Below the pieces are notes generated by a model. The model did no database searches and was not told the DNA's origin. It saw only the letters and a list, made by a program, of their open reading frames with translations. Positions 1 through 8,505 of a DNA stretch of 64,000 bases are shown here, piece after piece (positions within the stretch are counted from its first letter, which is position 1; every line of letters begins with the position of its first letter). The stretch is from Terribacillus halophilus (GTDB taxonomy: Bacteria; Bacillota; Bacilli; Bacillales; Amphibacillaceae): assembly GCF_900101385.1 (NCBI RefSeq), contig NZ_FMZB01000001.1, positions 558,001-622,000 on the forward strand, in the 5' to 3' direction. A program made the position numbers and the translations under genes.

Positions 1-1
1 G

Positions 2-1240
2 GAAGTGGTGGAACATGAGATTTACCAAAGTGTCATCAAGACGAATGAACGGATGACATATGGCGACGTGAACCGGATTTTACTAGAGGATGATCAAGAG
101 CTGAAAGCCCGTTATTCAGAACTTGTCCCGATGTTCCAGCAAATGGAGGATCTAGCCGCAATCCTTCGTAAAAAGCGGATGGACAGAGGAGCAATCGACT
201 TCGACTTCCCGGAAGCAAGGGTTGCAGTCGATGAAGAAGGAAAAGCAATCGATGTTATTCTTCGGGAGCGGTCTGTTGCAGAGAAGCTGATCGAGGAATT
301 CATGCTCGCTGCCAATGAAACGGTGGCAGAGCATTTCCACTGGTTGGATGTTCCATTCATTCATCGGATCCACACTGATCCGGATCCAGATAAATTACAG
401 CATTTCTTCGAATTCATCACGAGCTTAGGCTATACAGTCAGAGGGTCATCTTCGGATATCCATCCGCAGACCTTGCAAAAGATCGTGGAACGGGTAAGGG
501 GCACGCAGGAAGAAATGATCATCAACCGCCTGATGCTGCGTTCGATGCAGCAGGCGAAATATGACCCGCAAGGCTTGGGGCATTTCGGGTTGGCGACGAA
601 ATTCTATACACATTTCACCTCTCCGATCCGCCGTTACCCGGATTTGATCGTACACCGATTGATTCGGACGTATATCGTCAACAATCAGCTGGATAAAAAG
701 ACACAAGATCATTGGAAAGAACGGATGCCTGAGATCGCGAGACAGTCTTCGGAACGGGAACGTGCTGCTGTCGATGCAGAGCGGGAAACAGACGATCTGA
801 AGAAAGCCGAGTACATGCAAGATAAAATCGGTGAGGAATTCGATGGCGTCATCAGTTCAGTCACTGGCTTTGGATTGTTTGTCGAGTTGCCGAATACGAT
901 CGAGGGTCTGGTACATGTCAGTTATCTGACAGATGACTTCTACCATTTCGATGATAAGCGCTATGCAATGATTGGAGAGAGGACCGGCAACCAATTCCGA
1001 ATCGGAGATGAAATCACAGTCCGTGTAGTGAAAGTGAATATCGAGGAGCGTGTCATCGATTTTGAAGTGGTCGGCATGAAACCGCGGAAGCCACGTGAAA
1101 ACCGTGATCGTCCCACTATTATCAAAGCTGAAAAGAAAAATAAACCCGGTGATCATCGTCCGCCGAAAAATAAAGGAAAGCGGAAGCCGCCGGCAAGAGG
1201 GAAGAAAAGCAAGAAGCGCAATACGAGGAAAAGACCATAA
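2..1240 (+). CDS. rnr: Ribonuclease R, 3' part (5' end outside window)
   Basis: This is the C-terminal part of the 3'-to-5' exoribonuclease RNase R, which degrades structured RNA and takes part in tmRNA-linked mRNA decay. The frame is open to the left window edge, so the gene is truncated there. About 412 residues are present. The RNB signature ([20 protein letters not shown], about residues 193-212 of the fragment) is followed by an S1 RNA-binding domain (about 280-357). The final 50 residues or so are a Lys/Arg-rich tail typical of RNase R. smpB and ssrA lie downstream, as in Bacillus subtilis, although here a gene on the opposite strand sits in between. Confidence 0.97.
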   Translation, partial: EVVEHEIYQSVIKTNERMTYGDVNRILLEDDQELKARYSELVPMFQQMEDLAAILRKKRMDRGAIDFDFPEARVAVDEEGKAIDVILRERSVAEKLIEEFMLAANETVAEHFHWLDVPFIHRIHTDPDPDKLQHFFEFITSLGYTVRGSSSDIHPQTLQKIVERVRGTQEEMIINRLMLRSMQQAKYDPQGLGHFGLATKFYTHFTSPIRRYPDLIVHRLIRTYIVNNQLDKKTQDHWKERMPEIARQSSERERAAVDAERETDDLKKAEYMQDKIGEEFDGVISSVTGFGLFVELPNTIEGLVHVSYLTDDFYHFDDKRYAMIGERTGNQFRIGDEITVRVVKVNIEERVIDFEVVGMKPRKPRENRDRPTIIKAEKKNKPGDHRPPKNKGKRKPPARGKKSKKRNTRKRP

Positions 1241-1243
1241 ATT

Positions 1244-1273
1244 AAATGCCCCGACCATACGGTCGGGGCATTT
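1244..1273. terminator. Bidirectional terminator, rnr / acetyltransferase
   Basis: A 13-bp perfect stem (core GCCCCGACC / GGTCGGGGC, loop ATAC) is flanked by A-rich sequence on one side and T-rich on the other. It can therefore end both rnr and the convergent gene whose stop begins two bases further on. Confidence 0.85.
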
Positions 1274-1274
1274 A

Positions 1275-2135
1275 TTATCTGATATATCTTCCGTAAATGA
1301 GCCAAGGATCATCGTCTTTGGTAAAACTGTCACGAAAGACTGCCGGTATATTGAAAGCCGTCTCAGGTAAGACGTCCAGCTGTGGAACGAGCTGCTTACC
1401 GGATTGCTGTAGATAATGAAAGACAGCAGCCCACAAGCCATCCTGTTCAAACACATCTGGCCAGAAATATTGGATTTGGGCTATGTCCCTGCCTTTAAAG
1501 TCTTCTTGGATCACCATGATACGACTTGCATCAGTATTGCGGAATACGGACAAGTTCTCGATGTACGCATCTTCTAAAATGGCAGAAGCATAAGGAATAG
1601 GGAAATATGCTTCGTATGGATAGAAGGCCAGTGCTACCTCTTTGGCTGCTTGTTCGATTGCATCACGCTTCGCCTTCGTTCCTTCAATTGGCAGCCACGG
1701 TGCGGCAGCAGGAACCTTAACCTTCCCTGGATCCTCCATCACCAGACTAATAAAGTGACTGTCCGAATGCATATCGAGCTTGTCCAGTACCCGCTGTGCA
1801 GGAAGGTTGGACTTGCGGGTGATGGCACCAAGCCAATTCATCCTTGGGTCTTGTTCACAATAGGCAATGATATGCTTCAGTAAAGCTGTCGCATTTCCTT
1901 TGGATTGATAGCGGATATCACTGCGCAATCTGCCTAAAATACCGTTTCCGTTTGGCAAACGGAATACTCCTGCCACTGCTGCGAGCCCTTCCTCCGTCAT
2001 CAGACCGAACAGGGATTGAGCTGGGTTTTCAATCAGCTTAGGGAAAATGTTGAGCACATAATCGTCCTCGATACCAGTTTGCATATCAAGCACTGCCCGG
2101 TAATCATCCATCGTCAATTGTCTTATCGTCGTCAT
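1275..2135 (-). CDS. GNAT-family N-acetyltransferase
   Basis: A 286-residue protein whose N-terminal half fits the GNAT fold. It has a typical opening (MTTIRQLTMDDYRAVLDMQ) and an acetyl-CoA pyrophosphate-binding type loop (IRYQSKGNATALL, about residues 74-86) followed by a helix and the conserved strand with SNLPAQRVLDKLDM. The C-terminal 130 residues are an extension without a motif I recognise. The protein would transfer an acetyl group from acetyl-CoA to an unknown amine substrate. It stands alone between rnr and smpB on the opposite strand and shares the rnr terminator. Confidence 0.8.
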   Translation of the reverse strand: MTTIRQLTMDDYRAVLDMQTGIEDDYVLNIFPKLIENPAQSLFGLMTEEGLAAVAGVFRLPNGNGILGRLRSDIRYQSKGNATALLKHIIAYCEQDPRMNWLGAITRKSNLPAQRVLDKLDMHSDSHFISLVMEDPGKVKVPAAAPWLPIEGTKAKRDAIEQAAKEVALAFYPYEAYFPIPYASAILEDAYIENLSVFRNTDASRIMVIQEDFKGRDIAQIQYFWPDVFEQDGLWAAVFHYLQQSGKQLVPQLDVLPETAFNIPAVFRDSFTKDDDPWLIYGRYIR

Positions 2136-2254
2136 CTATGTACACCTGACCTCTCAATCGGGATGCTTATCCATACCCGTTTCAGTATAGGAATCGTTAG
2201 GATTATCATACAATTTCTGATAAAATAAAGCTCGTAGTTAGGAGGAAGAAGTCT

Positions 2255-2719
2255 ATGGCTAAAGGACAAGGTAAAGTACTCGCACAGAATAAGAAGGCCA
2301 ATTTCGATTACGCAATCGAAGAGACGATCGAGGCTGGTATCGTCTTGCAAGGTACCGAGATCAAATCAATCCGTGCCGGCCGGGTGAACTTAAAAGATAG
2401 TTTTGCCAGAATCGACCGCGGCGAAGTCCGTATCATCAATATGCATATTTCACCTTATGAACAAGGAAACCGATTCAACCATGATCCAACACGGACAAGG
2501 AAGCTGCTATTGCACCGCAAGCAGATCGACAAACTGATCGGCCAGACACAGCAGCAAGGTTATTCCCTGGTACCGATTAAGCTCTATATCAAGGATGGGT
2601 TTGCAAAAATCTTGCTTGGCGTCGGTAAAGGGAAAAAGAAATACGATAAACGGGAAGATCTCAAGCAGAAGCAAATGAAACGCGATGTAGACCGCGCTAT
2701 GCGTGATCGTGATTACTGA
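2255..2719 (+). CDS. smpB: SsrA-binding protein SmpB
   Basis: The 154-residue protein has normal SmpB length and sequence: [19 protein letters not shown] at the start, [23 protein letters not shown] in the body, and a basic C-terminal tail (about residues 130-154) that enters the ribosomal decoding site and mRNA channel. SmpB binds the tRNA-like part of tmRNA and delivers it to stalled ribosomes. A strong AGGAGG lies 8-9 bases before the ATG. Its RNA partner ssrA follows about 95 bp downstream behind its own promoter. Confidence 0.97.
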   Translation: MAKGQGKVLAQNKKANFDYAIEETIEAGIVLQGTEIKSIRAGRVNLKDSFARIDRGEVRIINMHISPYEQGNRFNHDPTRTRKLLLHRKQIDKLIGQTQQQGYSLVPIKLYIKDGFAKILLGVGKGKKKYDKREDLKQKQMKRDVDRAMRDRDY

Positions 2720-2721
2720 AC

Positions 2722-2749
2722 TTGCATTTCCTGATAAAGATGATATAAT
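2722..2749 (+). promoter_or_regulatory. SigA-type promoter of ssrA
   Basis: TTGCAT and TATAAT are separated by 16 bases, immediately after the smpB stop codon. The predicted start site is about 60 bases upstream of the mature tmRNA 5' end, so a precursor would be trimmed by RNase P. Confidence 0.7.
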
Positions 2750-2814
2750 AGAACTTGTCTGGGATTTGATTTAATCCTAAGTGATCGGGTTACTTCCTGT
2801 AGCCCCCATATCAT

Positions 2815-3177
2815 GGGGACGTTACGGATTCGACAGGGATAGTTCGAGCTCAGGCTGCGTGTCGAGGTTACGGCTCGTAAAACGTTACGCCTAAATATAA
2901 CTGGCAAAACTAACAACAACTACTCTCTAGCAGCTGCGTAAGTAGCACTGGAGGATCCTTGCTGCTATCGCCCATGTGGCAGATTCGAGGGTCTCAAACT
3001 TAAGTGGGCTACGCCATCATCCTCCGCTTGCGGATGATCGGAAGAAGACAATCAAGCTAGCCTCGCTGAAAGCCTGTCGTTAGGCCGAAGCGTGTGCGAA
3101 CTATAATATGACGACTACACACGTAGATGCCTGAGTGCCGTTATCTTTGGACGTGGGTTCGACTCCCACCGTCTCCA
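2815..3177 (+). ncRNA. ssrA: Transfer-messenger RNA (tmRNA)
   Basis: The 5' end GGGGACG pairs with CGTCTCC at the 3' end to form the acceptor stem. The tRNA-like T arm (GGGTTCGACTCCC) is present near the 3' end. The mRNA-like part is an open frame at 2903-2941, GGC AAA ACT AAC ... GCT GCG TAA, encoding the tag (A)GKTNNNYSLAAA. The discriminator base is followed by TCC, so the terminal CCA is not encoded. The RNA rescues stalled ribosomes and marks the nascent peptide for proteolysis. The tag ends in AAA after a leucine rather than the more usual LAA. Confidence 0.97.
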
Positions 3178-3199
3178 TCCTTACATACGGATGGAAGAG

Positions 3200-3240
3200 A
3201 AAGCTTCGGAATGCTGATTTCAGTATTTCGGAGCTTTTTT
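3200..3240 (+). terminator. ssrA terminator
   Basis: Imperfect hairpin with outer stem AAGCTTCGGAAT / ATTTCGGAGCTT followed by a run of T. It lies 23 bases after the mature tmRNA end. Confidence 0.85.
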
Positions 3241-3357
3241 ATTTTACTGATTTTCCCTTTGGATATTATGGGGTTTATTGGCAGTGAATAATGTAAGACG
3301 AGGAAATGTCTTTTTTTGTTGCATATTGTGATACTTCATTAAAATAGAGGTGAAAAA

Positions 3358-3482
3358 ATGAAAGCAATTCTATGCAGAAAACACGGATTTCCAGACATAC
3401 TGCAGCTTATCGACGTTGACAAGACTGTACTAAAGGCAGAGAAGTATTGGTGAAAATTAAAGCTTTCTCCATCAATCAAATA
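3358..3482 (+). pseudogene. Remnant of a zinc-type / quinone oxidoreductase (MDR) gene
   Basis: An ATG preceded by GAGGTG opens a frame encoding MKAILCRKHGFPDILQLIDV, the typical N terminus of NADPH:quinone reductase-like MDR proteins. The frame stops at 3451-3453. One frame over, starting within the same codons, the continuation EVLVKIKAFSIN of such proteins can be read, so a small deletion shifted the frame. After about 3480 no further homology is recognisable. The rest of the gene is missing and the gene is dead. Confidence 0.6.
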
Positions 3483-3628
3483 GGGAGCTCATCATAGGAA
3501 ACAAGTGCAGCGCAGTGTGGAAACGCATCATATGCTTTGATTGCCACTTTTTCACCGGATTGGCAAGTATAGACGCCCATTTGCGGTATCCCTTGTCCGG
3601 TCCTGTATTCTCGTGTTTCATTACTCAT
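3476..3628 (-). CDS. Small Cys-containing protein, 50 residues, function unknown
   Basis: A short ORF (start at 3628, MSNETREYRTGQGIPQMGVY...) has a good ribosome binding site, GGGAGGCG, eight bases before its ATG. The pattern of a charged start, GxxIPxxGxYxC, then AFPHC resembles small Bacillaceae proteins with a single knuckle-like fold (YjzC-type or short zinc-ribbon proteins). Only two cysteines are present (residues 22 and 39), so I cannot assign a family. Its 3' end overlaps the decayed oxidoreductase remnant on the other strand. It could be a real small gene or another remnant. Confidence 0.5.
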   Translation of the reverse strand: MSNETREYRTGQGIPQMGVYTCQSGEKVAIKAYDAFPHCAALVSYDELPI

Positions 3629-3819
3629 CCTGTACGCCTCCCATAAACATTTACAGCTTATCCCTTCCCGTTATGCTTTACTCTAAACAGACTCGGATTA
3701 TATATGGGTCGAGCAAACCATATACCTTTCTAAAAGGGCATCAAGGGGATACAATTAAAATTAGCTGCATGGTTAAGCTTAAGCTACAAAGAATCTTGAA
3801 TAGAATGGAGTAACAACAA

Positions 3820-4440
3820 ATGGCTGAAACATATATTACATTATCAACCGGAGAAAAAATCGTTACAAAAGCATCGGAAGAGCAGATATTGCAGCATATC
3901 ACCAATGATCAAGGCATGATGAATAAGTCATTTATCGTGATTGGGGACGTACATATCGCGACAGCGCATATAGTCAAAATTGAAACGCTGGATCAGACAG
4001 GTGAGATGGAAGATCTTATTCATTTTGACCAAGCTGATCAAACTGAGAGTACTTATCCAAAGGATGAAGAGGAAAGCAAGACGCAAGATCGATTCGAACT
4101 GCTGGAGCAGGAGCTTCGGGAAGCAATGCAGACACGTGATATCTTTTTATTGGATACGCTCTTGCATGATGACCTTGTCTTCATCAATCACGAAGGCAGC
4201 TATCTGACGAAGGAAATGGACTTGGAAGCACATCGGACACTTGATGTCCGCTTTACGGAAGTATCGTGTAAAGATTTGCAAATAAAAACGACCAAGGACG
4301 GCGCTGTGACGATATCCCAGATCCATTTACAAGGGCAAGCCGGAGACGAGAAGATCAATGGCGACTATATCTATACACGCGTATGGCAGCTGATCGGAGA
4401 TCAATACCAAGTTATTGCCGGACATTGTTCGATGCTGTGA
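3820..4440 (+). CDS. Protein with C-terminal DUF4440 / SnoaL-like domain
   Basis: A 206-residue protein in two parts. Residues 1-60 form a small beta-rich domain (TYITLSTGEKIVTKASEEQI). Residues about 90-206 match the NTF2/SnoaL fold of DUF4440 proteins: LEQELREAMQTRDIFLLDTLLHDDLVFIN, then a beta sheet ending VWQLIGDQYQVIAGH. Such domains bind small ligands or dimerise, and the substrate is unknown. The ATG follows a weak purine-rich site. It stands alone; no promoter or partner gene is obvious. Confidence 0.65.
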   Translation: MAETYITLSTGEKIVTKASEEQILQHITNDQGMMNKSFIVIGDVHIATAHIVKIETLDQTGEMEDLIHFDQADQTESTYPKDEEESKTQDRFELLEQELREAMQTRDIFLLDTLLHDDLVFINHEGSYLTKEMDLEAHRTLDVRFTEVSCKDLQIKTTKDGAVTISQIHLQGQAGDEKINGDYIYTRVWQLIGDQYQVIAGHCSML

Positions 4441-4505
4441 AGCAGGTGCATCTGGTCATTTTTTGCATAAACTATTGGTGTCTTGCCTAACAGGTGAATA
4501 TGGCA

Positions 4506-4534
4506 TTGTCACGTGTGTGAGAGTGGTATACAAT
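4506..4534 (+). promoter_or_regulatory. SigA-type promoter of murB
   Basis: TTGTCA and TACAAT are spaced by exactly 17 bases. The promoter overlaps the in-frame GTG at 4513, which rules out that GTG as the murB start. Confidence 0.7.
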
Positions 4535-4590
4535 ACAGGTTGGGGCACGCTGCATTTGCAGCGGCTAATACAGTAATGAGGGATTATATG

Positions 4591-5511
4591 ATGAATGTGA
4601 ACACGCTTGGGAAAGACTTAAAGCAGTTTGTAGAAGCTAATGATGTACTGATAGAAGCGCCACTTGCAGATTACACATATACGAAGGTGGGCGGGAAAGC
4701 GGATGTACTCGTTTTTCCACGGAGTTACACACAAATTGAACAGATTGTTGCCTACACGAAAGAATATGTAGTGCCGCTGACAATCCTCGGTAATGCATCA
4801 AATGTCATCATCCAGGATGGCGGATTGCGCGGGGTGGTCATGATCCTGACGAAACTGAATGAAGTCAAGGTAGCGGGCAACAGAATTACAGCTCAATCAG
4901 GTGCAGCTATAATCGATGTTTCCAGAATGGCACTGGATGCCAGCCTGACTGGCTTGGAGTTTGCCTGCGGCATTCCTGGCTCCATCGGCGGAGCATTGTA
5001 TATGAATGCTGGTGCATATGGCGGAGAAGTGAAGGATGTATTGGAGCAGGTAGTTGTCATTACCGATAGCGGTGAGCGCAAAGTGATGACAAGTGAGGAG
5101 CTGGAGCTTAGTTATCGTACCAGCATCCTGCAAAAGAATTCTTACATCGCTGTAGAGGCAACATTCGTGTTGGAGGAGGGTGACCAGACGGCAATAAAGG
5201 CGAAGATGGACGAATTGACGTTCCTTCGTGAGTCGAAGCAACCGCTGGAATACCCTTCCTGCGGCAGCGTCTTCCAGCGTCCTCCGGGTCACTTTGCCGG
5301 GAAGTTGATCATGGATGCCGGCCTGCAGCTGACACGAATTGGCGGTGTAGAGGTTTCTGGTAAGCATGCTGGTTTCATGGTGAACGTAGCCAATGGCACA
5401 GCATCGGATTATATCAATCTGATCAAACATGTGCAGGAGACAGTTAAAGAGAAATTCGGTGTCAGTTTGCACCGGGAAGTGCGGATCATAGGGGACTCTC
5501 CTGAGGAATGA
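4591..5511 (+). CDS. murB: UDP-N-acetylenolpyruvoylglucosamine reductase MurB
   Basis: Makes UDP-N-acetylmuramate from UDP-GlcNAc-enolpyruvate using NADPH and FAD, a cytoplasmic step of peptidoglycan synthesis. The FAD-binding PCMH domain is visible (YTYTKVGGKADVLVFP and GIPGSIGGALYMNAGAYGG), followed by the MurB C-terminal domain with the catalytic-serine region PSCGSVFQRPPGHFAG. The start at 4591 gives 306 residues, with GAGG eight bases upstream. ATG codons at 4576 and 4588 are alternatives. The gene has its own promoter and terminator. Confidence 0.96.
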   Translation: MNVNTLGKDLKQFVEANDVLIEAPLADYTYTKVGGKADVLVFPRSYTQIEQIVAYTKEYVVPLTILGNASNVIIQDGGLRGVVMILTKLNEVKVAGNRITAQSGAAIIDVSRMALDASLTGLEFACGIPGSIGGALYMNAGAYGGEVKDVLEQVVVITDSGERKVMTSEELELSYRTSILQKNSYIAVEATFVLEEGDQTAIKAKMDELTFLRESKQPLEYPSCGSVFQRPPGHFAGKLIMDAGLQLTRIGGVEVSGKHAGFMVNVANGTASDYINLIKHVQETVKEKFGVSLHREVRIIGDSPEE

Positions 5512-5515
5512 CATA

Positions 5516-5549
5516 AGTACATCACTTTGATTAGTGATGTGCTTTTTTT
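5516..5549 (+). terminator. murB terminator
   Basis: An 11-bp stem (AGTACATCACT / AGTGATGTGCT, one wobble pair) is followed by seven T. Confidence 0.85.
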
Positions 5550-5569
5550 ATAGGAAAGGGGGAGGTAGA

Positions 5570-6016
5570 TTGCTTCCATATACTTGTCCATGCTGCGGAT
5601 ATAAAACACTGGATAGTGACGGGGGATATGATATATGTCCGATTTGCTTCTGGGAAGATGATCCGTTTCAAAAAGAGCATATGTATGAAGATGGCGGTGC
5701 CAACACTGTCTCGCTCATAAAGGCGCAAAAGAATTACAGTGAATTTGGAGCTTGTGAAAGACACGTTATCCAGTACACTAGAAAACCTGTTAAAGGTGAT
5801 AAGAAAGATCCGGGCTGGCGGCCTATAGAGGATGCTTCATACCAAATCAAGCTGGTATGTGATGATTTTAGAGAGGGTAACATCACCATAGATCAACTTG
5901 AAAATCGGTTATCCGAATGTGACGCACCAGTTCGGTTGGAAGCAGTTCTTGATAAAGCAAGGCAAGAAATTGACACGATCAGGTTCTGCACATCGGCTTT
6001 TCAACAGAAGAAGTGA
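5570..6016 (+). CDS. CPCC-motif cysteine-rich protein
   Basis: 148 residues from a TTG start, chosen because GGGGGAGG lies four bases upstream and the longer reading frame would begin inside the murB terminator. The N terminus YTCPCCGYKTL...YDICPICFWEDDP holds two CxxC pairs typical of the CPCC family, probably a zinc site. The remainder is charged and helical. Function is unknown; members often occur near toxin or immunity genes, but no such genes are adjacent here. Confidence 0.75.
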   Translation: MLPYTCPCCGYKTLDSDGGYDICPICFWEDDPFQKEHMYEDGGANTVSLIKAQKNYSEFGACERHVIQYTRKPVKGDKKDPGWRPIEDASYQIKLVCDDFREGNITIDQLENRLSECDAPVRLEAVLDKARQEIDTIRFCTSAFQQKK

Positions 6017-6065
6017 TGCCAGTCTTGGATCAACTGCTTGCCGTTTTACAGAGGTACGCAATAGA

Positions 6066-6108
6066 AAAAGGATAGACGAACATAATTGTTCATCTATCCT
6101 TTGTTTTT
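6066..6108. terminator. Bidirectional terminator, CPCC gene / katA
   Basis: Hairpin with outer stem AAAGGATAGA / TCTATCCTTT and inner pairs GAAC/GTTC, bordered by A-rich and T-rich flanks. It lies between two convergent genes. Confidence 0.8.
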
Positions 6109-6118
6109 CTCGGATTGA

Positions 6119-7570
6119 TTAAACTTCTTGTGGAAGTGCAATTCCGAGGCCGTCTGCAACGCGTTGGCCCCATTCTTTATCTGCTTTATAGATATGACCT
6201 AGTTGGCGTTCCAAAATGTCTTTTCTTGTAACAGGTTTCATCGCATCAACGAAGTTCTGTACAAGGCGAGTTTTTTCATCGTCAGTCATAAGACGGTAAA
6301 GATCTCCAGGTTGTGTGTAGTGATCGTTTTCGTCATAAGCGACGCTGTCAGCTTGTCCGGAAACTTCAAATGGCGCCATCTTGCTTGCTGGGTCTTCTTT
6401 TGGACCGTTTAAGCTGTTCGGCTCATAATAAACGCCGCTTCCGCCATTATCATCGAAACGCATTTGACCATCACGCTGATAGTTGTTCACTTCGTTTCGT
6501 GCACGGTTGATCGGGAGTGCTTGGTGGTTGGCACCTACACGATAACGGTGAGCATCGTGGTAAGCGAACAGACGGCCTTGAAGCATCTTATCAGGAGATA
6601 CTTCGATACCTGGTACAAGTGTTCCTGGAGAGAACGTAGCTTGTTCCACTTCCGCGAAGTAGTTCTCAGGGTTGCGGTTCAATACCATACGGCCGACTTC
6701 GATTAGCGGGTAATCTTTTTGAGACCATACTTTTGTTACATCAAATGGATCGAAGCGGTATGTGTTCGCATCTTCAAGCGGCATGATTTGAACATAAAGC
6801 TTCCATTCAGGGAAATCGCCATTTTCGATTGCGTTGAACAGATCCTCTGTATGATAATCAGGATGTTCACCAGCAACTTTTGCAGCAACAGCCGGATCCA
6901 TGTTTTTAACGCCTTGCTGCGTCTTGAAGTGATATTTCACCCAGAAACCTTCGCCTTTTTCGTTTACCCATTTGAATGTATGGGAGCCGAAACCGTGCAT
7001 ATTACGCAACGTTGCAGGGATACCGCGGTCGGACATAAGGATTGTAACTTGGTGCAGGCTCTCTGGAGAAAGAGACCAGAAATCCCATACCGCATCAGGG
7101 TTTTTTAAATGTGTCTGCGGATGTCTTTTTTGTGTATGGATGAAGTCTGGGAACTTGATCGCATCGCGGATGAAGAATACAGGTGTATTGTTACCGACTA
7201 GATCATAGTTACCTTCTTCTGTATAGAACTTAACAGCGAAACCACGGGGGTCACGCACTGTGTCAGCAGAACCTAGTTCACCAGCTACTGTTGAGAAACG
7301 GATGAACATATCAGTTTTTTTACCAACCTCTGAAAGGAAGGCTGCTTTTGTATATTTGGAAACATCATTGGTAACTTCGAAGTAACCATGTGCACCGGCA
7401 CCTTTAGCGTGTACAACACGTTCAGGGACGCGTTCACGGTTGAAGTGTGCTAGTTTCTCAAGTAAATGCACATCCTGGATCAGTGTAGGTCCACGTGAGC
7501 CAGCTGTTTGTGAATTCTGGTTATCGCCAACTGGAGCTCCCCAGCTTGTAGTCAATTTTTTATCTGCCAA
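6119..7570 (-). CDS. katA: Vegetative catalase KatA (clade 3, haem)
   Basis: Decomposes hydrogen peroxide to water and oxygen in the cytoplasm. The protein is nearly collinear with B. subtilis KatA. It has the distal haem His54 in [12 protein letters not shown], the distal Asn in [12 protein letters not shown] and the proximal haem Tyr in [18 protein letters not shown] start at 7570 ([11 protein letters not shown]) gives 483 residues, the same as KatA, and has GAGGTGA seven bases upstream; the longer frame from 7612 lacks this. A perfect PerR box upstream indicates induction by peroxide. Confidence 0.97.
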   Translation of the reverse strand: MADKKLTTSWGAPVGDNQNSQTAGSRGPTLIQDVHLLEKLAHFNRERVPERVVHAKGAGAHGYFEVTNDVSKYTKAAFLSEVGKKTDMFIRFSTVAGELGSADTVRDPRGFAVKFYTEEGNYDLVGNNTPVFFIRDAIKFPDFIHTQKRHPQTHLKNPDAVWDFWSLSPESLHQVTILMSDRGIPATLRNMHGFGSHTFKWVNEKGEGFWVKYHFKTQQGVKNMDPAVAAKVAGEHPDYHTEDLFNAIENGDFPEWKLYVQIMPLEDANTYRFDPFDVTKVWSQKDYPLIEVGRMVLNRNPENYFAEVEQATFSPGTLVPGIEVSPDKMLQGRLFAYHDAHRYRVGANHQALPINRARNEVNNYQRDGQMRFDDNGGSGVYYEPNSLNGPKEDPASKMAPFEVSGQADSVAYDENDHYTQPGDLYRLMTDDEKTRLVQNFVDAMKPVTRKDILERQLGHIYKADKEWGQRVADGLGIALPQEV

Positions 7571-7613
7571 GAAAATCACCTCATAATATGTAGTGTTTAG
7601 TAAAGCTAACAAT

Positions 7614-7663
7614 ATAGTAACATCTTTTTATTAAAAATCAATACTTAATTATAATAATTATAA
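7614..7663 (-). promoter_or_regulatory. katA promoter with PerR box
   Basis: Read on the minus strand, TTGATT (7636-7641) and TACTAT (7614-7619) form a promoter with 16-base spacing. Just upstream, at 7649-7663, lies TTATAATTATTATAA (minus-strand reading), which fits the PerR consensus TTATAATNATTATAA at every position. PerR is the metal-dependent peroxide sensor that represses katA in Bacillus. Confidence 0.85.
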
Positions 7664-7681
7664 ACTTATTTGCGAAGTCAT

Positions 7682-7714
7682 TAAAAAGGATAAACCAGCT
7701 AGAAAGCCAGTTTA
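7682..7714 (-). terminator. Terminator of the 24-residue peptide gene
   Basis: On the minus strand, TAAACTGGCT and AGCTGGTTTA pair over ten bases (two wobble pairs) around a TTCT loop and are followed by TCCTTTTTAA. It lies between the short ORF and the katA promoter. Confidence 0.65.
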
Positions 7715-7749
7715 CCCTTATCAATGGAATGATACCGTTTTCAAATAGT

Positions 7750-7824
7750 TTATAAAGAAGCTACCCATGTGATTAATGCACACCCTATTATACTACCGCT
7801 GATTAACAAATTCGTTTTCCACAT
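7750..7824 (-). CDS. 24-residue hydrophobic membrane peptide
   Basis: Short ORF beginning MWKTNLLISGSIIGCALITW. It has one predicted membrane helix (about residues 5-23) and a single N-terminal lysine, with no soluble domain. GGAGGAGGGG lies seven bases before the ATG, one of the strongest binding sites in the window. A matched promoter lies upstream and an intrinsic terminator downstream, so it looks like a complete independent gene. Function is not recognisable. A small membrane-protein modulator or a type I toxin-like peptide are both possible; no antisense RNA could be identified. Confidence 0.55.
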   Translation of the reverse strand: MWKTNLLISGSIIGCALITWVASL

Positions 7825-7848
7825 TGGCACCCCTCCTCCGATACTTTG

Positions 7849-7877
7849 AGTCTATCAAATAGTGAAAGGGTTTTCAA
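7849..7877 (-). promoter_or_regulatory. Promoter of the 24-residue peptide gene
   Basis: Minus-strand TTGAAA (7872-7877) and TAGACT (7849-7854) with 17-base spacing. The predicted transcript start falls about 15-20 bases before the start codon. Confidence 0.55.
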
Positions 7878-8480
7878 TATGAAAAGAAGCCCAGTTATTG
7901 GTATTGGGGCGCTTTTGTCTGCTATATCCCGGTGTAATTGTCTTTTTGGAGTCACGTGCATAACCATGATGCCGAAGCTTGCGGCAATCGGGTATACGTT
8001 TGAACTTGGCTTCATTCTCACATGTCCATTTACCAAGCAGTGCACACAAACATTCCTTCCGTTTGGCTGCGGTTAAGGATGATATGTATCGCAAAATGGA
8101 TAAGCTGATCACCCTCATTATGCATGCTTGTCATTGGGCTGTTAAACGGTGAGTCCATTTATGAAGCAAAGGGGGAGATTTTCGGGGCTGTAGAAGTACT
8201 TCGATCAGAGCATATCTTTTTGTTATGGCGGAACACCCGTTGTTTATGAAAGAAACGGTTTTGTGTGAGGCGTTTTCCTATTTTTACTTCGATATTCAAT
8301 TGTTCCAGTAAAGCCTTCTATTCATTTGGGTGCTGCAGTCTTTTCTCAAGTAGGGATAGAAACTGAGATTGAACAACACTATTACAATCCTTCGCAGCAT
8401 GTCCCCATCGGTAAAAACACAGCACAGGCGAGCATAGTGGTCGAATACGCATATCTATTTTCTTTTTCGTGGTTTCAAAG
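7878..8480. other. Gene-poor stretch with degraded coding fragments
   Basis: No intact gene with a binding site was found. On the plus strand at about 8306-8470 a frame reads PSIHLGAAVFSQVGIETEIEQ and continues HYYNPSQHVPIGKN. This looks protein-like but has no start and runs into the brxA terminator. Further fragments in other frames lie upstream (for example DDMYRKMDKLITLIMH near 8080). The pattern suggests one or two decayed genes of families I could not identify. Confidence 0.4.
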
Positions 8481-8505
8481 AAAAAAGAGCTGCACGGGCA
8501 GCTCT
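8481..8505 (-). terminator. brxA terminator
   Basis: Perfect 8-bp stem (minus strand AGAGCTGC / GCAGCTCT, four-base loop) followed by six T. The hairpin touches the brxA stop codon. Confidence 0.88.

Noticed and set aside
857-1456. 199-codon minus-strand ORF
   Set aside because: Spans the rnr end, the terminator and the acetyltransferase end; contradicts all three.
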